Program-made: the position numbers and the translations under genes
The notes under the pieces: generated by a model
What the model was told of the DNA's origin: nothing
Databases searched by the model: none
Seen by the model: only the letters and a program-made list of their open reading frames with translations
Assembly: GCA_038025085.1 (NCBI GenBank)
Contig: CM076145.1
Span: 11,877,000 to 11,940,999 of the forward strand
DNA from: Tetragonia tetragonoides
Lineage: Eukaryota; Streptophyta; Magnoliopsida; Caryophyllales; Aizoaceae
Reading direction: 5' to 3'
DNA: 64,000 bases
Shown here: positions 1 through 11,298 of the stretch, one piece after another
Position numbering within the stretch: position 1 is the first letter of the stretch
Layout of the letters: every line of letters begins with the position of its first letter

Positions 1-305
1 GTAGTTTCTCACTCAAATGAATGCAAACAAAGCATTTACAAGAACTTTAACTCAAGCTTTCAAAAGCATTTGTTTGTACTTGTAAACATCCTTGGTTAAG
101 TTTCTCACTCAAATGAATGCAAACAAAGCATTTGGGTGCTTTCTCTTATTATACAACACAAAATAACTCAATCTCTTTCACCCTAGTCATATGAGCTTAT
201 AAAACGCGCAAATGCATTCAAAAGGTGGAGTTAAAGCTTGTTTGTACTTGTAAACATCCTTGGTGTAGTTTCTCACTCAAATGAATGCAAACAAAGCATT
301 TGGGT
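1..305 (-). repeat. 168-bp satellite, inverted run
   Basis: Satellite monomers in reverse orientation, recognised by TTGGTGTAGTTTCTCACTC and GCGCAAATGCATTC. A scrambled stretch (about 25-65) joins two partial monomers. The run ends at a head-to-head junction inside GCATTTGGGTGAGTGAG. The same junction recurs near 11,299, 19,866 and 29,845, so this is the tail of a larger duplicated block cut by the window edge. No gene is present. Confidence 0.93.
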
Positions 306-3300
306 GAGTGAGAAACTATACCAAGAATGTTTACAAGTATAAACAAGCTTCAACTCAAGCTTTTGAATGTATTTACGCGTTTTGAATGCCTTTTTACGCG
401 TTTTAACGGCTCTTACGACTAGGGTCAAAGAGATTGAGTTCTTTTGAGTTGTATATTAAGAGAAATCACCCAGATGCTTTGTTTGCATTTTATTTGAGGA
501 GAAACTACACCAAGGATGTTTACAAGTACAAACAAGCTTCAACTCAAGCTTTTGAATGCATTTACGCGTTTTGAATACATTTACGCGTTTTAACAGCTCT
601 TACGACTCGGGTGAAAGAGATTGAGTTCTTTTGTGTTGAAAATTAAGAGAAAGCACCCAGATGCTTTGTTTGCATTCATTTAAGTGAGAAACTACACCAA
701 GGATGTTTACAAGTACAAACAAGCTTCAACTCAAGCTTTTGAATGTATTTACGCGTTATAAAAGCTCATATGACTAGGGTGAAAGAGATTGAGGTCTTTT
801 GTGTTGTATATTAAGAGAAAGTACCCAAATGCTTTGTTTGCATTCATTTGAGTGAGAAACTACACCAAGGATGTTTACAAGTACAAACAAGCTTTAACTC
901 CACCTTTTGAATGCATTTACGCGTTTTAACAGCTCTTACATCTAGGGTGAAAGAGATTGAGTTCTTTTGTGTTGTATATTAAGAGAAAGCACCCAAATGC
1001 TATGTTTGCATTCATTTGAGTGAGAAACTACACCAAGGATGTTTACAAGTACAAACAAGCTTTAACTCAACCTTTTGAATGCATTTACGCATTTTAACAG
1101 CTCTTACAACTAGGGTGAAAGAGATTGAGTTCTTTTGTGTTGTATATTAAGAGAACGCACCCAAATGTTTTCTTTGCATTCATTTGAGGGAGAAACTACA
1201 CCAAGGATGTTTACAAGTACAAACAAGCTTCAACTCAATCTTTTGAAAGCATTTACGCGTTTTAAAACCTCACACGACTAGGGTGAAACAGATTGAGTTC
1301 TTTTCTGTTGTATATTAAGAGAAAGCACCCAAATGCTTTGTTTGCATTCATTTGAGGGAGAAACTACACCAAGGATGTTTACAAGAACAAACAAGCTTCA
1401 ACTGAAGCTTTTGAAAGCATTTACGCGTTTTAAAACCTCATACGACTAGGGTGAAAGAGATTGCGGTCTTTTGTGTTGTATATTAAGAGAAAGCACCCAA
1501 ATGCTTTGTTTCCATTCATTTGAGGAGAAACTACACCAAGGATGTTTACAAGTACAAACAATCTTTAACTCCACCTTTTAAATGCATTTACGCGTTTTAA
1601 CAGCTCTTACATCTAGGGTGAAAGAGATTGAGTTCTTTTGTGTTGTATATTCAGAGAAAGCACCAAAAAGTTTTATTTGCATTCATTGGATAGAGAAACC
1701 ACACCAAGGATGTTTACAAGTACAGCCAAGCTTCAACTCAAACTTTTCAATGTATTTACCCGTTTTAAAAGCTCATACGACTAGGGTGAAAGAGATTGAG
1801 GTCTTTTGTGTTGTATATTAAGAGCAAGTACCCAAATGCTTTGTTTGTATTCATTTGAGTGAGAAACTACACAAAGGATGTTTACAAGTACAAACAAGCT
1901 TTAACAAAACCTTTTGAATGCACTTACGCATTTTAACAGCTCTTACAACTAGGGTGAAAGAGATTGAGTTCTTTTGTGTTGTATATTAAGAGAAAGCACC
2001 CAAATGCTTTGTTTGCATTCATTTGAGTGAGAAACTACACCAAGGATGTTTACAAGCACAAACAAGCTTTAACTCCACCTTTTGAATGCATTTACGCGTT
2101 TTAACAGCTCTTACATGTAGGGTGAAAGAGATTGAGTTCTTTTGTGTTGTATTTTCAGAGAAAGCACCAAAAAACTTTGTTTGCATTCATTGGAGAGAGA
2201 AACTACACCAAGAATGTTTACAAGTACAAACAAGCTTCAACTCAAGCTTTTGAATATATTTACGCGTTATAAAAGCTCATATGACTAGGGTGAAAGAGAT
2301 TGAGGTCTTTTGTGTTGTATATTAAGAGAAAGTACCCAAATGCTCTGTTTGCATTCATTTGAGTGAGAAACTACACCAAGGATGTTTACAAGTACAAACA
2401 AGCTTTCACTCCACCTTTTGAATGCATTTACGCGTTTTAACAGCTCTTACATCTAGGGTGAAAGAGATTGAGTTCTTTTGTGTTGTATATTAAGAGAAAG
2501 CACCCAAATGCTTTGTTTGCATTCATTTGAGTGAGAAACTACACCAAGGATGTTTACAAGTACAAACAAGCTTTAACTCAACCTTTTGAATGCATTTACG
2601 CATTTTAACAGCTCTTACAACTAGGGTGAAAGAGATTGAGTTCTTTTGTGTTGTATATTAAGAGAACGCACCCAAATGTTTTCTTTGCATTCATTTGAGG
2701 GAGAAACTACACCAAGGATGTTTACAAGTACAAACAAGCTTCAACTCAATCTTTTGAAAGCATTTACGCGTTTTAAAACCTCATACGACTAGGGTGAAAC
2801 AGATTGAGTTCTTTTCTGTTGTATATTAAGAGAAAGCATCCAAATGCTTTGTTTGCATTCATTTGAGTGAGAAACTACACCATGGATGTTAACAAGTACA
2901 AACAAGCTTCAACTCAAGCTTTTGAATGTATTTTCGCGTTTTAAAAGCTCATATGAATAGGGTGAAAAAGATTGAGTTCTTTTGTGTTGTATATTAAGAG
3001 AAAGCACCCAAATGCTTTGTTTGCATTCATTTGAGTGAGAAACTTAACCAAGGATGTTTAAAAGTACAAACAAGCTTCAACTCAAGCTTGAAAAAGCATT
3101 TACGCGTTTTAAAACCTCATACGACTAGGGTGAAAAAGATTGAGGTCTTTTGAGTTGTATATTAAGAGAAAGCACCCAAATGCTTTATTTGCATTTATTT
3201 GAGTGAGAAACTACACCAAGGATGTTTACAAGTACAAACAAGCTTTAACTCCACGTTTTGAATGCATTTACGCTTTTTAACAGCTCTTACATCTAGGGTG

Positions 3301-4537
3301 AAAGAGATTGAGTTCTTTCGTGTTGTATATTAAGAGAAAGCACCTAAATGCTTTGTTTGCTTTCATTTGAGTGAGAAACTTAACCAAGGATGCTTACAAG
3401 TACAAACAAGCTTCAACTCAAGCTTGAAAAAGTATTTACGCGTTTTAAAACCTCATACGACTAGGGTGAAAGAGATTGAGGTCTTTTGTGTTGTATATTA
3501 AGAGAAAGCACCCAAATGCTTTATTTGCATTCATTTAAGTGAGAAACTACACCAAGGATGTTTACAAGTACAAACAAGCTTTAACTCCACCTTTTGAATG
3601 CATTTACGCGTTTTAACAGCTCTTACATCTAGGGTGAAACAGATTGAGTTCTTTTGTGTTGTATATTAAGAGAAAGCACCCAAATGCTTTGTTTGCATTC
3701 ATTTGAGGGAGAAACTACACCAAGAATGTTTACAAGTACTAACAAGCTTCAACTCAAGCTTTTGAATGCATTTACGCGTTTTAAAAGCTCATATGACTAG
3801 GGTGAAAAAGATTGAGTTCTTTTGTGTTGTATTTTAAGAGAAAGCACCCAAATGCTTTGTTTGCATTCATTTGAGTGAGAAACTACACCAAGGATGTTTA
3901 CAAGTATAAACAAGCTTTAACTCCTCCTTTTGAATGCATTTACGCTTTGTTTGCATTCATTTGAGTGAGAAACTACATCAAAGATGTTTACAAGTACAAA
4001 CAAGCTTCAACTCAAGCTTTTGAATGTATTTACGCGTTTTAAAAGATCATATGACTAGGGTGAAAGAGATTGAGGTCTTTTGTGATGTATATTAAGAGAA
4101 AGCACCCAAATGCTTTGTTTGCATTCATTTGAGTGAGAAACTACACCAAGGATGTTTACTAGTACAAACAAGCTTTAACTCCACCTTTTGAATGCATTTA
4201 CGCGTTTTAACAGCCCTTACGACTAGGGTGAAAGTGATTGAGTTCTTTTGTGCTGTATTTTCAAAGAAAGCACCCAAAAGCTTTATTTGCATTCATTGGA
4301 GTGAGAAACTACACCAAGGATGTTTACAAGTACAAACAAGCTTCAACTCAAGTTTTTGAATGCATTTACGCGTTTTAAAACCTCATACGACTAGGGTGAA
4401 AGAGATTAAGGTCTTTTGTGTTGTATATTACGTGAAAGCACCCAAATGCTTTGTTTGCATTCATTTGAGTAAGGATGTTTACAAGCACAAACAAGCTTTA
4501 ACTCCACCTTTTTAATGCATTTACGCGTTTTAACAGC
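305..4537 (+). repeat. 168-bp satellite array, forward run
   Basis: About 25 tandem monomers in one orientation. Several monomer types alternate: one with TTAACTCCACC followed by AGCTCTTACATCTAGGG, one with TTCAACTCAAGC followed by AGCTCATATGACTAGGG, and one with CTTGAAAAAGC followed by ACCTCATACGAC. A truncated monomer near 3,940-3,965 (ATTTACGCTTTGTTTGC) lacks about 78 bp. Positions 1-4,006 are near-identical to 10,995-15,000. Parts of the run also repeat internally at an offset of about 1,510 bp (the AACGCACCCAAATG variant at 1,154 and 2,664). Short open frames such as 1,582-1,821 are repeat artefacts. Confidence 0.95.
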
Positions 4538-6803
4538 ACAAAGCATTTGGGTGCTTTCTCTTAATATACAACACAAAAGAACTCAATCTCTTTCACCCTA
4601 GTTGTAAGAGCTGTTAAAATGCGTAAATGCATTCAAAAGGTTGAGTTAAAGCTTGTTTGTACTTGTGAACATCCTTGGTGTAGTTTCTCCCTCAAATGAA
4701 TGCAAACAAAGCATTTGGGTGCTTTCTCTTAATATACAACACAACAGAACTCAATCTCTTTCACCCTAGATGTAAGAGCTGTTAAAACGCGTAAATGCAT
4801 TCAAAAGGTGGAGTTAAAGCTTGTTTGTACTTGTAAACATCCTTAGTGTAGTTTCTGCCTCAAATGAATGCAAACAAAGCATTTGGGTGCTTTCTCTTAA
4901 TATACAACACATAAGAACTCAATCTCTTTCACCCTGGTCGTATGAGCTTTTAAAACGCGTAAATGCATTCAAAAGCTTGAGTTGAAGTTTGTTTGTACTT
5001 GTAAACATTCTTGGTGTAGTTTCTCAATGAAATGAATGCAACAAAACATTTGGGTGCGTTCTCTTAATATACAACACAAAAGACCTCAATCTTTTTCACC
5101 CTAGTCGTATGAGGTTTTAAAACGCGTAAATGCATTCAAAAACTTAAGTTTAGTTTCTCACCTTTTTACCTATTAGGGTGAAAGAGATTGAGTTCTTTTG
5201 TGTTGTAATTTTAAGAGTTAAAGCTTGTTTGTACTTGTAAACATCCTTGGTGTAGTTTCTCCCTCAAATGAATGCAAACAAAGCATTTGTGTGATTTCTC
5301 TTAATATACAACACAAAAGAACTCAATCTCTTTCACCCTAGTGGTATGAGGTTTTAAAACGCGTGATTGCATTCAAAAGCTTGAGTTGAAGCTTGTTTGT
5401 ACTTGTAAACATCCTTGGTTAAGTTTCTCACTCAAATGAATGCAAACAAAGCATTTGGGTGCGTTCTCTTAATATACAACACAAAAGAACTCAATCTCTT
5501 TCACCCTTGTCGTATGAGCTTTTAAAACGCTTAAATGCATTCAAAAGCTTGAGTTCAAGCTTGTTTGTAGTTGTAAACATCCTTGGGGTAGTTTCACACT
5601 CAAATGAATGTAAACAAAGCATTTGCGAGCTTTTTCTTAATATACAACACAAAAGAACTCAATCTCTTTCACCCTAGTGGTATGAGGTTTTAAAACGCGT
5701 AAATGCATTCAAAAGGTGGAGTTAAAGCTTGTTTGTACTTGAAAACATCCTTGGTGTAGTTTCTCACTCCAATGAATGCAAACAAAGCTTTTGGGTGCTT
5801 TCTCTGAAAATACAACACAAAAGAACTCAATCTCTTTCACCCTAGTCGTAAGAGCTGTTAAAACGTGTAAATGCATTCAAAAGGTGGAGTTAAAGCTTGT
5901 TTGTACTTGTAAACATCCTTAGTGTAGTTTCTGCCTCAAATGAATGCAAACAAAGCATTTGGGTGCTTTCTCTTAATATACAACACATAAGAACTCAATC
6001 TCTTTCACCCTGGTCGTATGAGCTTTTAAAACGCGTAAATGTATTCAAAAGCTTGAGTTGAAGTTTGTTTGTACTTGTAAACATTCTTGGTGTAGTTTCT
6101 CAATGAAATGAATGCAACAAAACATTTGGGTGCGTTCTCTTAATATACAACACAAAAGACCTCAATCTTTTTCACCCTAGTCGTATGAGGTTTTAAAACG
6201 CGTAAATGCATTCAAAAACTTAAGTTTAGTTTCTCACCTTTTTACCTATTAGGGTGAAAGAGATTGAGTTCTTTTGTGTTGTAATTTTAAGAGTTAAAGC
6301 TTGTTTGTACTTGTAAACATCCTTGGTGTAGTTTCTCCCTCAAATGAATGCAAACAAAGCATTTGTGTGATTTCTCTTAATATACAACACAAAAGAACTC
6401 AATCTCTATCACCCTAGTCATAAGAGCTGTGAAAACGCGTAAATGCATTCAAAAGCTTGAGTTTAAGCTTGTTTGTACTCGTAAACATCCTAGGTGTAGT
6501 TTCACACTCAAATGAATGCAAACAAAGTTTTTGGATGCTTTCTCTTAATATACAACACAAAATAACTCAAATCTCTTTCACCCTACTCGTATAAGCTTTT
6601 AAAACGCGTAAATGCATTCAAAAGCTTGAGTTGAAGCTTGTTTGTACTTGTAAACATCCTTGGTGTAGTTTGTCACTCCAATGAATGCAAACAAAGCTTT
6701 TGGGCGCTTTCTCTGAAAATACCACGCAAAAGAACTCAATGTCTTTCACCCTAGATGTAAGAGCTGTTAAAACGCGTAAATGCATTCAAAAGGTGGAGTT
6801 AAA
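4538..6803 (-). repeat. Satellite, inverted run with a 1,076-bp tandem duplication
   Basis: Reverse-orientation monomers. An atypical segment with a short forward patch (about 5,168-5,214, containing CTATTAGGGTGAAAGAG and GTAATTTTAAGAG) recurs at about 6,244-6,291. The two copies and their surroundings are offset by 1,076 bp, so roughly 4,760-5,320 was copied to 5,840-6,400. The run begins at a tail-to-tail joint in TTTTAACAGCACAAAGC and ends at GTTAAAACTTTGTTTGC. Confidence 0.9.
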
Positions 6804-7674
6804 ACTTTGTTTGCATTCATTGGAGTGAGAAACTACACCAAGGATGTTTACAAGTACAAACAAGCTTCAACTCAAGCTTTTGAATGTATTTACGCGTTTT
6901 AAAAGCTCATATGACTAGGGTGAAAAAGATTGAGTTCTTTTGTGTTGTATTTTAAGAGAAAGCAACCAAAAGCTTTGTTTGCATTCATTTCAGTGAGAAT
7001 TTACAAGTACAAACAAGCTTCAACTCAAAATTATGAATGTATTTACGCGTTTTAACAGCTCTTACAACTAAGGTGAAAGAGATTGAGTTCTTTTGTATTG
7101 TATATTAAGAGAAATCACACAAATGCTTTGTTTGCATTCATTTGAGTGAGAAACTACACCAAAAATGTTTACAAGTACAAACAAGCTTCAATTCAAGCTT
7201 TTGAAAGCATTTACGCGTTTTAAAAGCTCATATGACTAGGGTGAAAAAGATTGAGGTCTTTTGTGTTGTATATTAAGAGAACGCACCCAAATGTTTTGTT
7301 GCATTCATTTCATTGAGAAACTACACCAAGAATGTTTACAAGTACAAACAAACTTCAACTCAAGCTTTTGAATGCATTTACGCATTTTAAAAGCTCATAT
7401 GACTAGGGTGAAAGAGAATGAGGTCTTTTGTGTTGTATATTAAGAGAAAGCACCCAAATGCTTTGTTTGCATTCATTGGAGTGACAAACTACACCAAGGA
7501 TGTTTACAAGTACAAACAAGCTTCAACTCAACCTTTTGAATGCATTTACGCGTTTTAAAAGCTCATATGACTAGGGTGAAAAAGATTGAGGTCTTTTGTG
7601 TTGTCTATTAAGAGAACGCACCCAAATGCTTTGTTTGCATTCATTTGAGTGAGAAACTTAACCAAGGATGTTTA
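6804..7674 (+). repeat. 168-bp satellite, forward run
   Basis: About five forward monomers. One monomer lacks part of the GAGAAACTACACCAAGG stretch (near 6,994-7,002), and AAATGTTTTGTTGCATTC at about 7,291 carries a one-base deletion. No gene is seen. Confidence 0.92.
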
Positions 7675-7993
7675 GAACGCGTAAATGCACCCAAACCCTA
7701 GATGTAAGAGCTGTTAAAACGCGTAAATGCATTCAAAAGGTGGACTTAAAGCTTGTTTGTACTTGTAAACATCCTTGGTGTAGTTTCTCACTCAAATGAA
7801 TGCAAACAAAGCATTTGGGTTCTTTCTCTGAATATACAACACAAAAGACCTCAATCTCTTTCAGCCTAATCATAAGAGCTGTTAAAACGCGTAAATACAT
7901 TCAAAAGCTTGACTTGAAGCTTGTTTGTACTTTGTAAACATCCTTGGTTATGTTTCTCACTCAAATGAATGCAAACAAAGCTTTTGGTTGCTT
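7675..7993 (-). repeat. 168-bp satellite, inverted run
   Basis: Short reverse run. Its left joint (AGAACGCGTAAATGCACCCAAACCCTAG) shows a small deletion fused across two monomers. Its right joint, GGTTGCTTTGTATGCATTC, is reused at about 54,530 and 59,575, showing that this junction was copied elsewhere in the array. Confidence 0.9.
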
Positions 7994-10722
7994 TGTATGC
8001 ATTCATTTGAGTGAGAAACTACACCAAGGATGTTTACAAGTACAAACAAGCTTCAACTGGAGCTTTTTATTACATTTAAGCATTTTAACAGCTCATCTGA
8101 CTAGAGTGAAAGAGATTGAGTTCTTCGACTCCATCAGCAGTGGATTAGGTAGAGAAGATAGTTGTGAATGAACGATTCCGCTTTGTGTTGTATATTAAGA
8201 GAAATCTCCCAAATGGTTTGTTTGCATTCATTTGAGTGAGAAACTACACCAAGGATATTTACAAGTAGAAACAAGTTTCAACTCAAGCTTTTGAATGCAT
8301 TTACGCGTTTTAACAGCTCTTACGACTAGGGGAAAAGAGACTGAGTTCTTTTGTGTTGTCTATTAAGAAAAAGCTCGCAAATGCTTTGTTTACATTCATT
8401 TGAGTGTGAAACTACCCCAAGGATGTTTACAACTACAAACAAGCTTGAACTCAAGCTTTTGAATGCATTTAAGCGTTTTAAAAGCTCATACGACAACTGT
8501 GAAAGAGATTGAGTTCTTTTGTGTTGTATATTAAGAGAACACACCCAAATGCTTTGTTTGCATTTATTTGAGTGAGAAACTTAACCAAGGATGTTTACAA
8601 GTACAAACAAGCTTCAACTCAAGCTTTTGAATGCATTTACGCGTTTTAAAACCTCATACAACTAGGGTGAAAGAGATTGAGTTCTTTTGAGTTGTATATT
8701 AAGAGAAATCACAAAAATGCTTTGTTTGCATTCATTTGAGTGAGAAACTACACCAAGGATGTTTACAAGTACAAACAAGCTTCAACTCAAGCTTTTGAAT
8801 GCATTTACGCGTTTTAAAAGCTCATATGACTAGGGTGAAAAAGCTTGAGTTCTTTTCTGTTGTATATTAAGAGAAAGCATCCAAAAGCTTTGTTTGCATT
8901 CATTGGAAAGAGAAACTCAATCTCTTTTGTGTTTACAAGTACAAACAAGCTTCAACTCAAACTTAAGAGAAAGCACTCAAATGCTTTGTTTGCATTCATT
9001 TGAGTGAGAAACTACACCAAGGATGTTTACAAGTACAAACAAGCTTTAACTCCACCTTTTGAATGCATTTACGCGTTTTAACTGCGCTTACATCTAGGGT
9101 GAAAGAGATTGAGTTCTTTTGTGTTGTATATTAAGAGAAAGCACCCAAATGCTTTGTTTGCATTCATTTGAGTGAGAAACTTAACCAAGGATGTTTAAAA
9201 GTACAAACAAGCTTCAACTCAAGCTTGAAAAAGCATTTACGCGTTTTAAAACCTCATACGACTAGGGTGAAAGAGATTGAGGTCTTTTGTGTTGTATATT
9301 AAGAGAAAGCACCCAAATGCTTTATTGGCATTCATTTCAGTGAGAAACTACACCAAGGATGTTTACAAGTACAAACAAGCTTTAACTCCACCTTTTGAAT
9401 GCATTTACGCTTTTTAACAGCTTTTACATCTACGGTGAAAGAGATTGAGTTCTTTCGTGTTGTATATTAAGAGAAAGCACCCAAATGCTTTGTTTGCATT
9501 CATTTGAGTGAGAAACTTAACCAACGATGCTTAGAAGTACAAACAAGCTTCAACTCAAGCTTGAAAAAGCATTTACGCGTTTTAAAACCTCATACGACTA
9601 GGGTGAAAGAGATTGAGGTCTTTTGTGTTGTATATTAAGAGAAAGCACCCAAATGCTTTATTTGCATTCATTTGAGTGAGAAACTACACCAAGGATGTTT
9701 ACAAGTACAAACAAGCTTTAACTCCACCTTTTGAATGCATTTACGCGTTTTAACAGCTCTTACATCTAGGGTGAAAGAGATTGAGTTCTTTTGTGTTGTA
9801 TATTAAGAGAAAGCACCCAAATGCTTTGTTTGCATTCATTTGAGGGAGAAACTACACCAAGAATGTTTACAAGTACAAACAAGCTTCAACTCAAGCTTTT
9901 GAATGCATTTACGCGTTTTAAAAGCTCATATGACTAGGGTGAAAAAGATTGAGTTCTTTTGTGTTGTATTTTAAGAGAAAGCACCCAAATGCTTTGTTTG
10001 CATTCATTTGAGTGAGAAACTACACCAAGGATGTTTACAAGTACAAACAAGCTTTAACTCCACCTTTTGAATGCATTTACGCGTTTTAACAGCTCTTACG
10101 ACTAGGGTGAAAGAGATTGAGTTCTTTTGTGTTGTATTTTAAGAGAAAGCACCCAAAAGCTTTGTTTGCATTCATTGGAGTGAGAAACTACACCTAGGAT
10201 GTTTACAAGTACAAACAAGCTTCAACTCAAGCTTTTGAATGCATTTACGCGTTTTAAAAGCTCATATGACTAGGGTGAAAAAGATTGAGTTCTTTTGTGT
10301 TGTATTTTAAGAGAAAGCAACCAAAAGCTTTGTTTGCATTCATTTCAGTGAGAAACTACGCCAAGAATGTTTACAAGTACAAACAAGCTTCAACTCAAGC
10401 TTTTGAATGCATTTACGCGTTTTGAAAGCTCATATGACTAGGGTGAAAAGTTTGAGTTCTACTGTGTTGTATATTAAGAGAAAGCACCCAAATGCATTGT
10501 TTGCATTCATTTGAGTGAGAAACTTAACCACGGATGTTTACAAGTACAAACAAGCTTCAACTCAAGCTTTTGAATGTATTTACGCGTTTTAACAGCTCTT
10601 ATAAGCATTCAACCAAGCTTTTGAATGTATTTACGCGTTTTAACAACACTTACAACTAGGGTGATAGAGATTGAGTTCATTTGTGCTTTATATTAGGAGA
10701 AAGCACCCAAATACTTTGTTGT
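7994..10722 (+). repeat. 168-bp satellite, forward run with a filler insert
   Basis: Forward monomers interrupted by a 56-bp foreign insert at 8,126-8,181. A rearranged monomer at about 8,908-8,965 fuses ACTCAATCTCTTTTGTG directly to a TTTACAAGTAC segment. The same fused monomer recurs at about 22,421 and, inverted, at about 35,500 and 46,640. From about 9,110 onward the sequence is repeated at 17,675-20,305 (offset 8,565). Confidence 0.93.
8126..8181. other. 56-bp non-satellite filler insert
   Basis: The monomer breaks inside GAGTTCTT and resumes at TTTGTGTTGTATATT. The intervening 56 bp contain CAGCAGTGGATTAGG and GTGAATGAACGATTCC, are less AT-rich and do not resemble the monomer on either strand. 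It has the size of templated filler DNA at a repaired break. An organellar or genic source is possible but I could not identify it. Confidence 0.75.
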
Positions 10723-11298
10723 ATGCAAACAAAGCATTTGGGTGTTTTCTCTTAATATACAGCACAAAAGACCTCAACCTCTTTCACCCTAGTCGTATGA
10801 GGTTTTAAAACGCGTAAATGCTTTCAAAAGCTTGAGTTGAAGTTTGTTTGTACTTGTAAACATCCTTGGTGTAGTTTCTCCCTCAAATGAATGCAAACAA
10901 AGCATTTGGGTGCTTTCTCTTAATATACAACACAAAAGAACTCAATCTCTTTCACCCTACTCATATGAGCTTTTAAAACGCGTATTTTCAGAGAGTAGTT
11001 TCTCACTCAAATGAATGCAAACAAAGCATTTACAAGAACTTTAACTCAAGCTTTCAAAAGCATTTGTTTGTACTTGTAAACATCCTTGGTTAAGTTTCTC
11101 ACTCAAATGAATGCAAACAAAGCATTTGGGTGCTTTCTCTTATTATACAACACAAAATAACTCAATCTCTTTCACCCTAGTCATATGAGCTTATAAAACG
11201 CGCAAATGCATTCAAAAGGTGGAGTTAAAGCTTGTTTGTACTTGTAAACATCCTTGGTGTAGTTTCTCACTCAAATGAATGCAAACAAAGCATTTGGG
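10723..11298 (-). repeat. 168-bp satellite, inverted run with conserved breakpoints
   Basis: Reverse monomers between a tail-to-tail joint (ATACTTTGTTGTATGC) and a head-to-head joint (GCATTTGGGTGAGTGAG). An internal deletion scar, CGTATTTTCAGAGAGTAG, lies at 10,981-10,998. The block recurs at 19,288-19,865 and 29,266-29,844 with all three breakpoints preserved, and its right half matches the window start. Confidence 0.93.

Noticed and set aside
1582..1821. Many 60-130-residue open frames with recurring peptides such as VVSHSNECKQSI or KIQHKRTQSLSP
   Set aside because: 168 is divisible by three, so a frame open in one monomer is open in the next. The same peptides appear on both strands and in every block, interrupted by stops at the same places. 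No codon bias or known domain is visible.
2461..2475. Telomere-like CTAGGGT words in each monomer
   Set aside because: They occur once per monomer and never as tandem TTTAGGG; simple coincidence.
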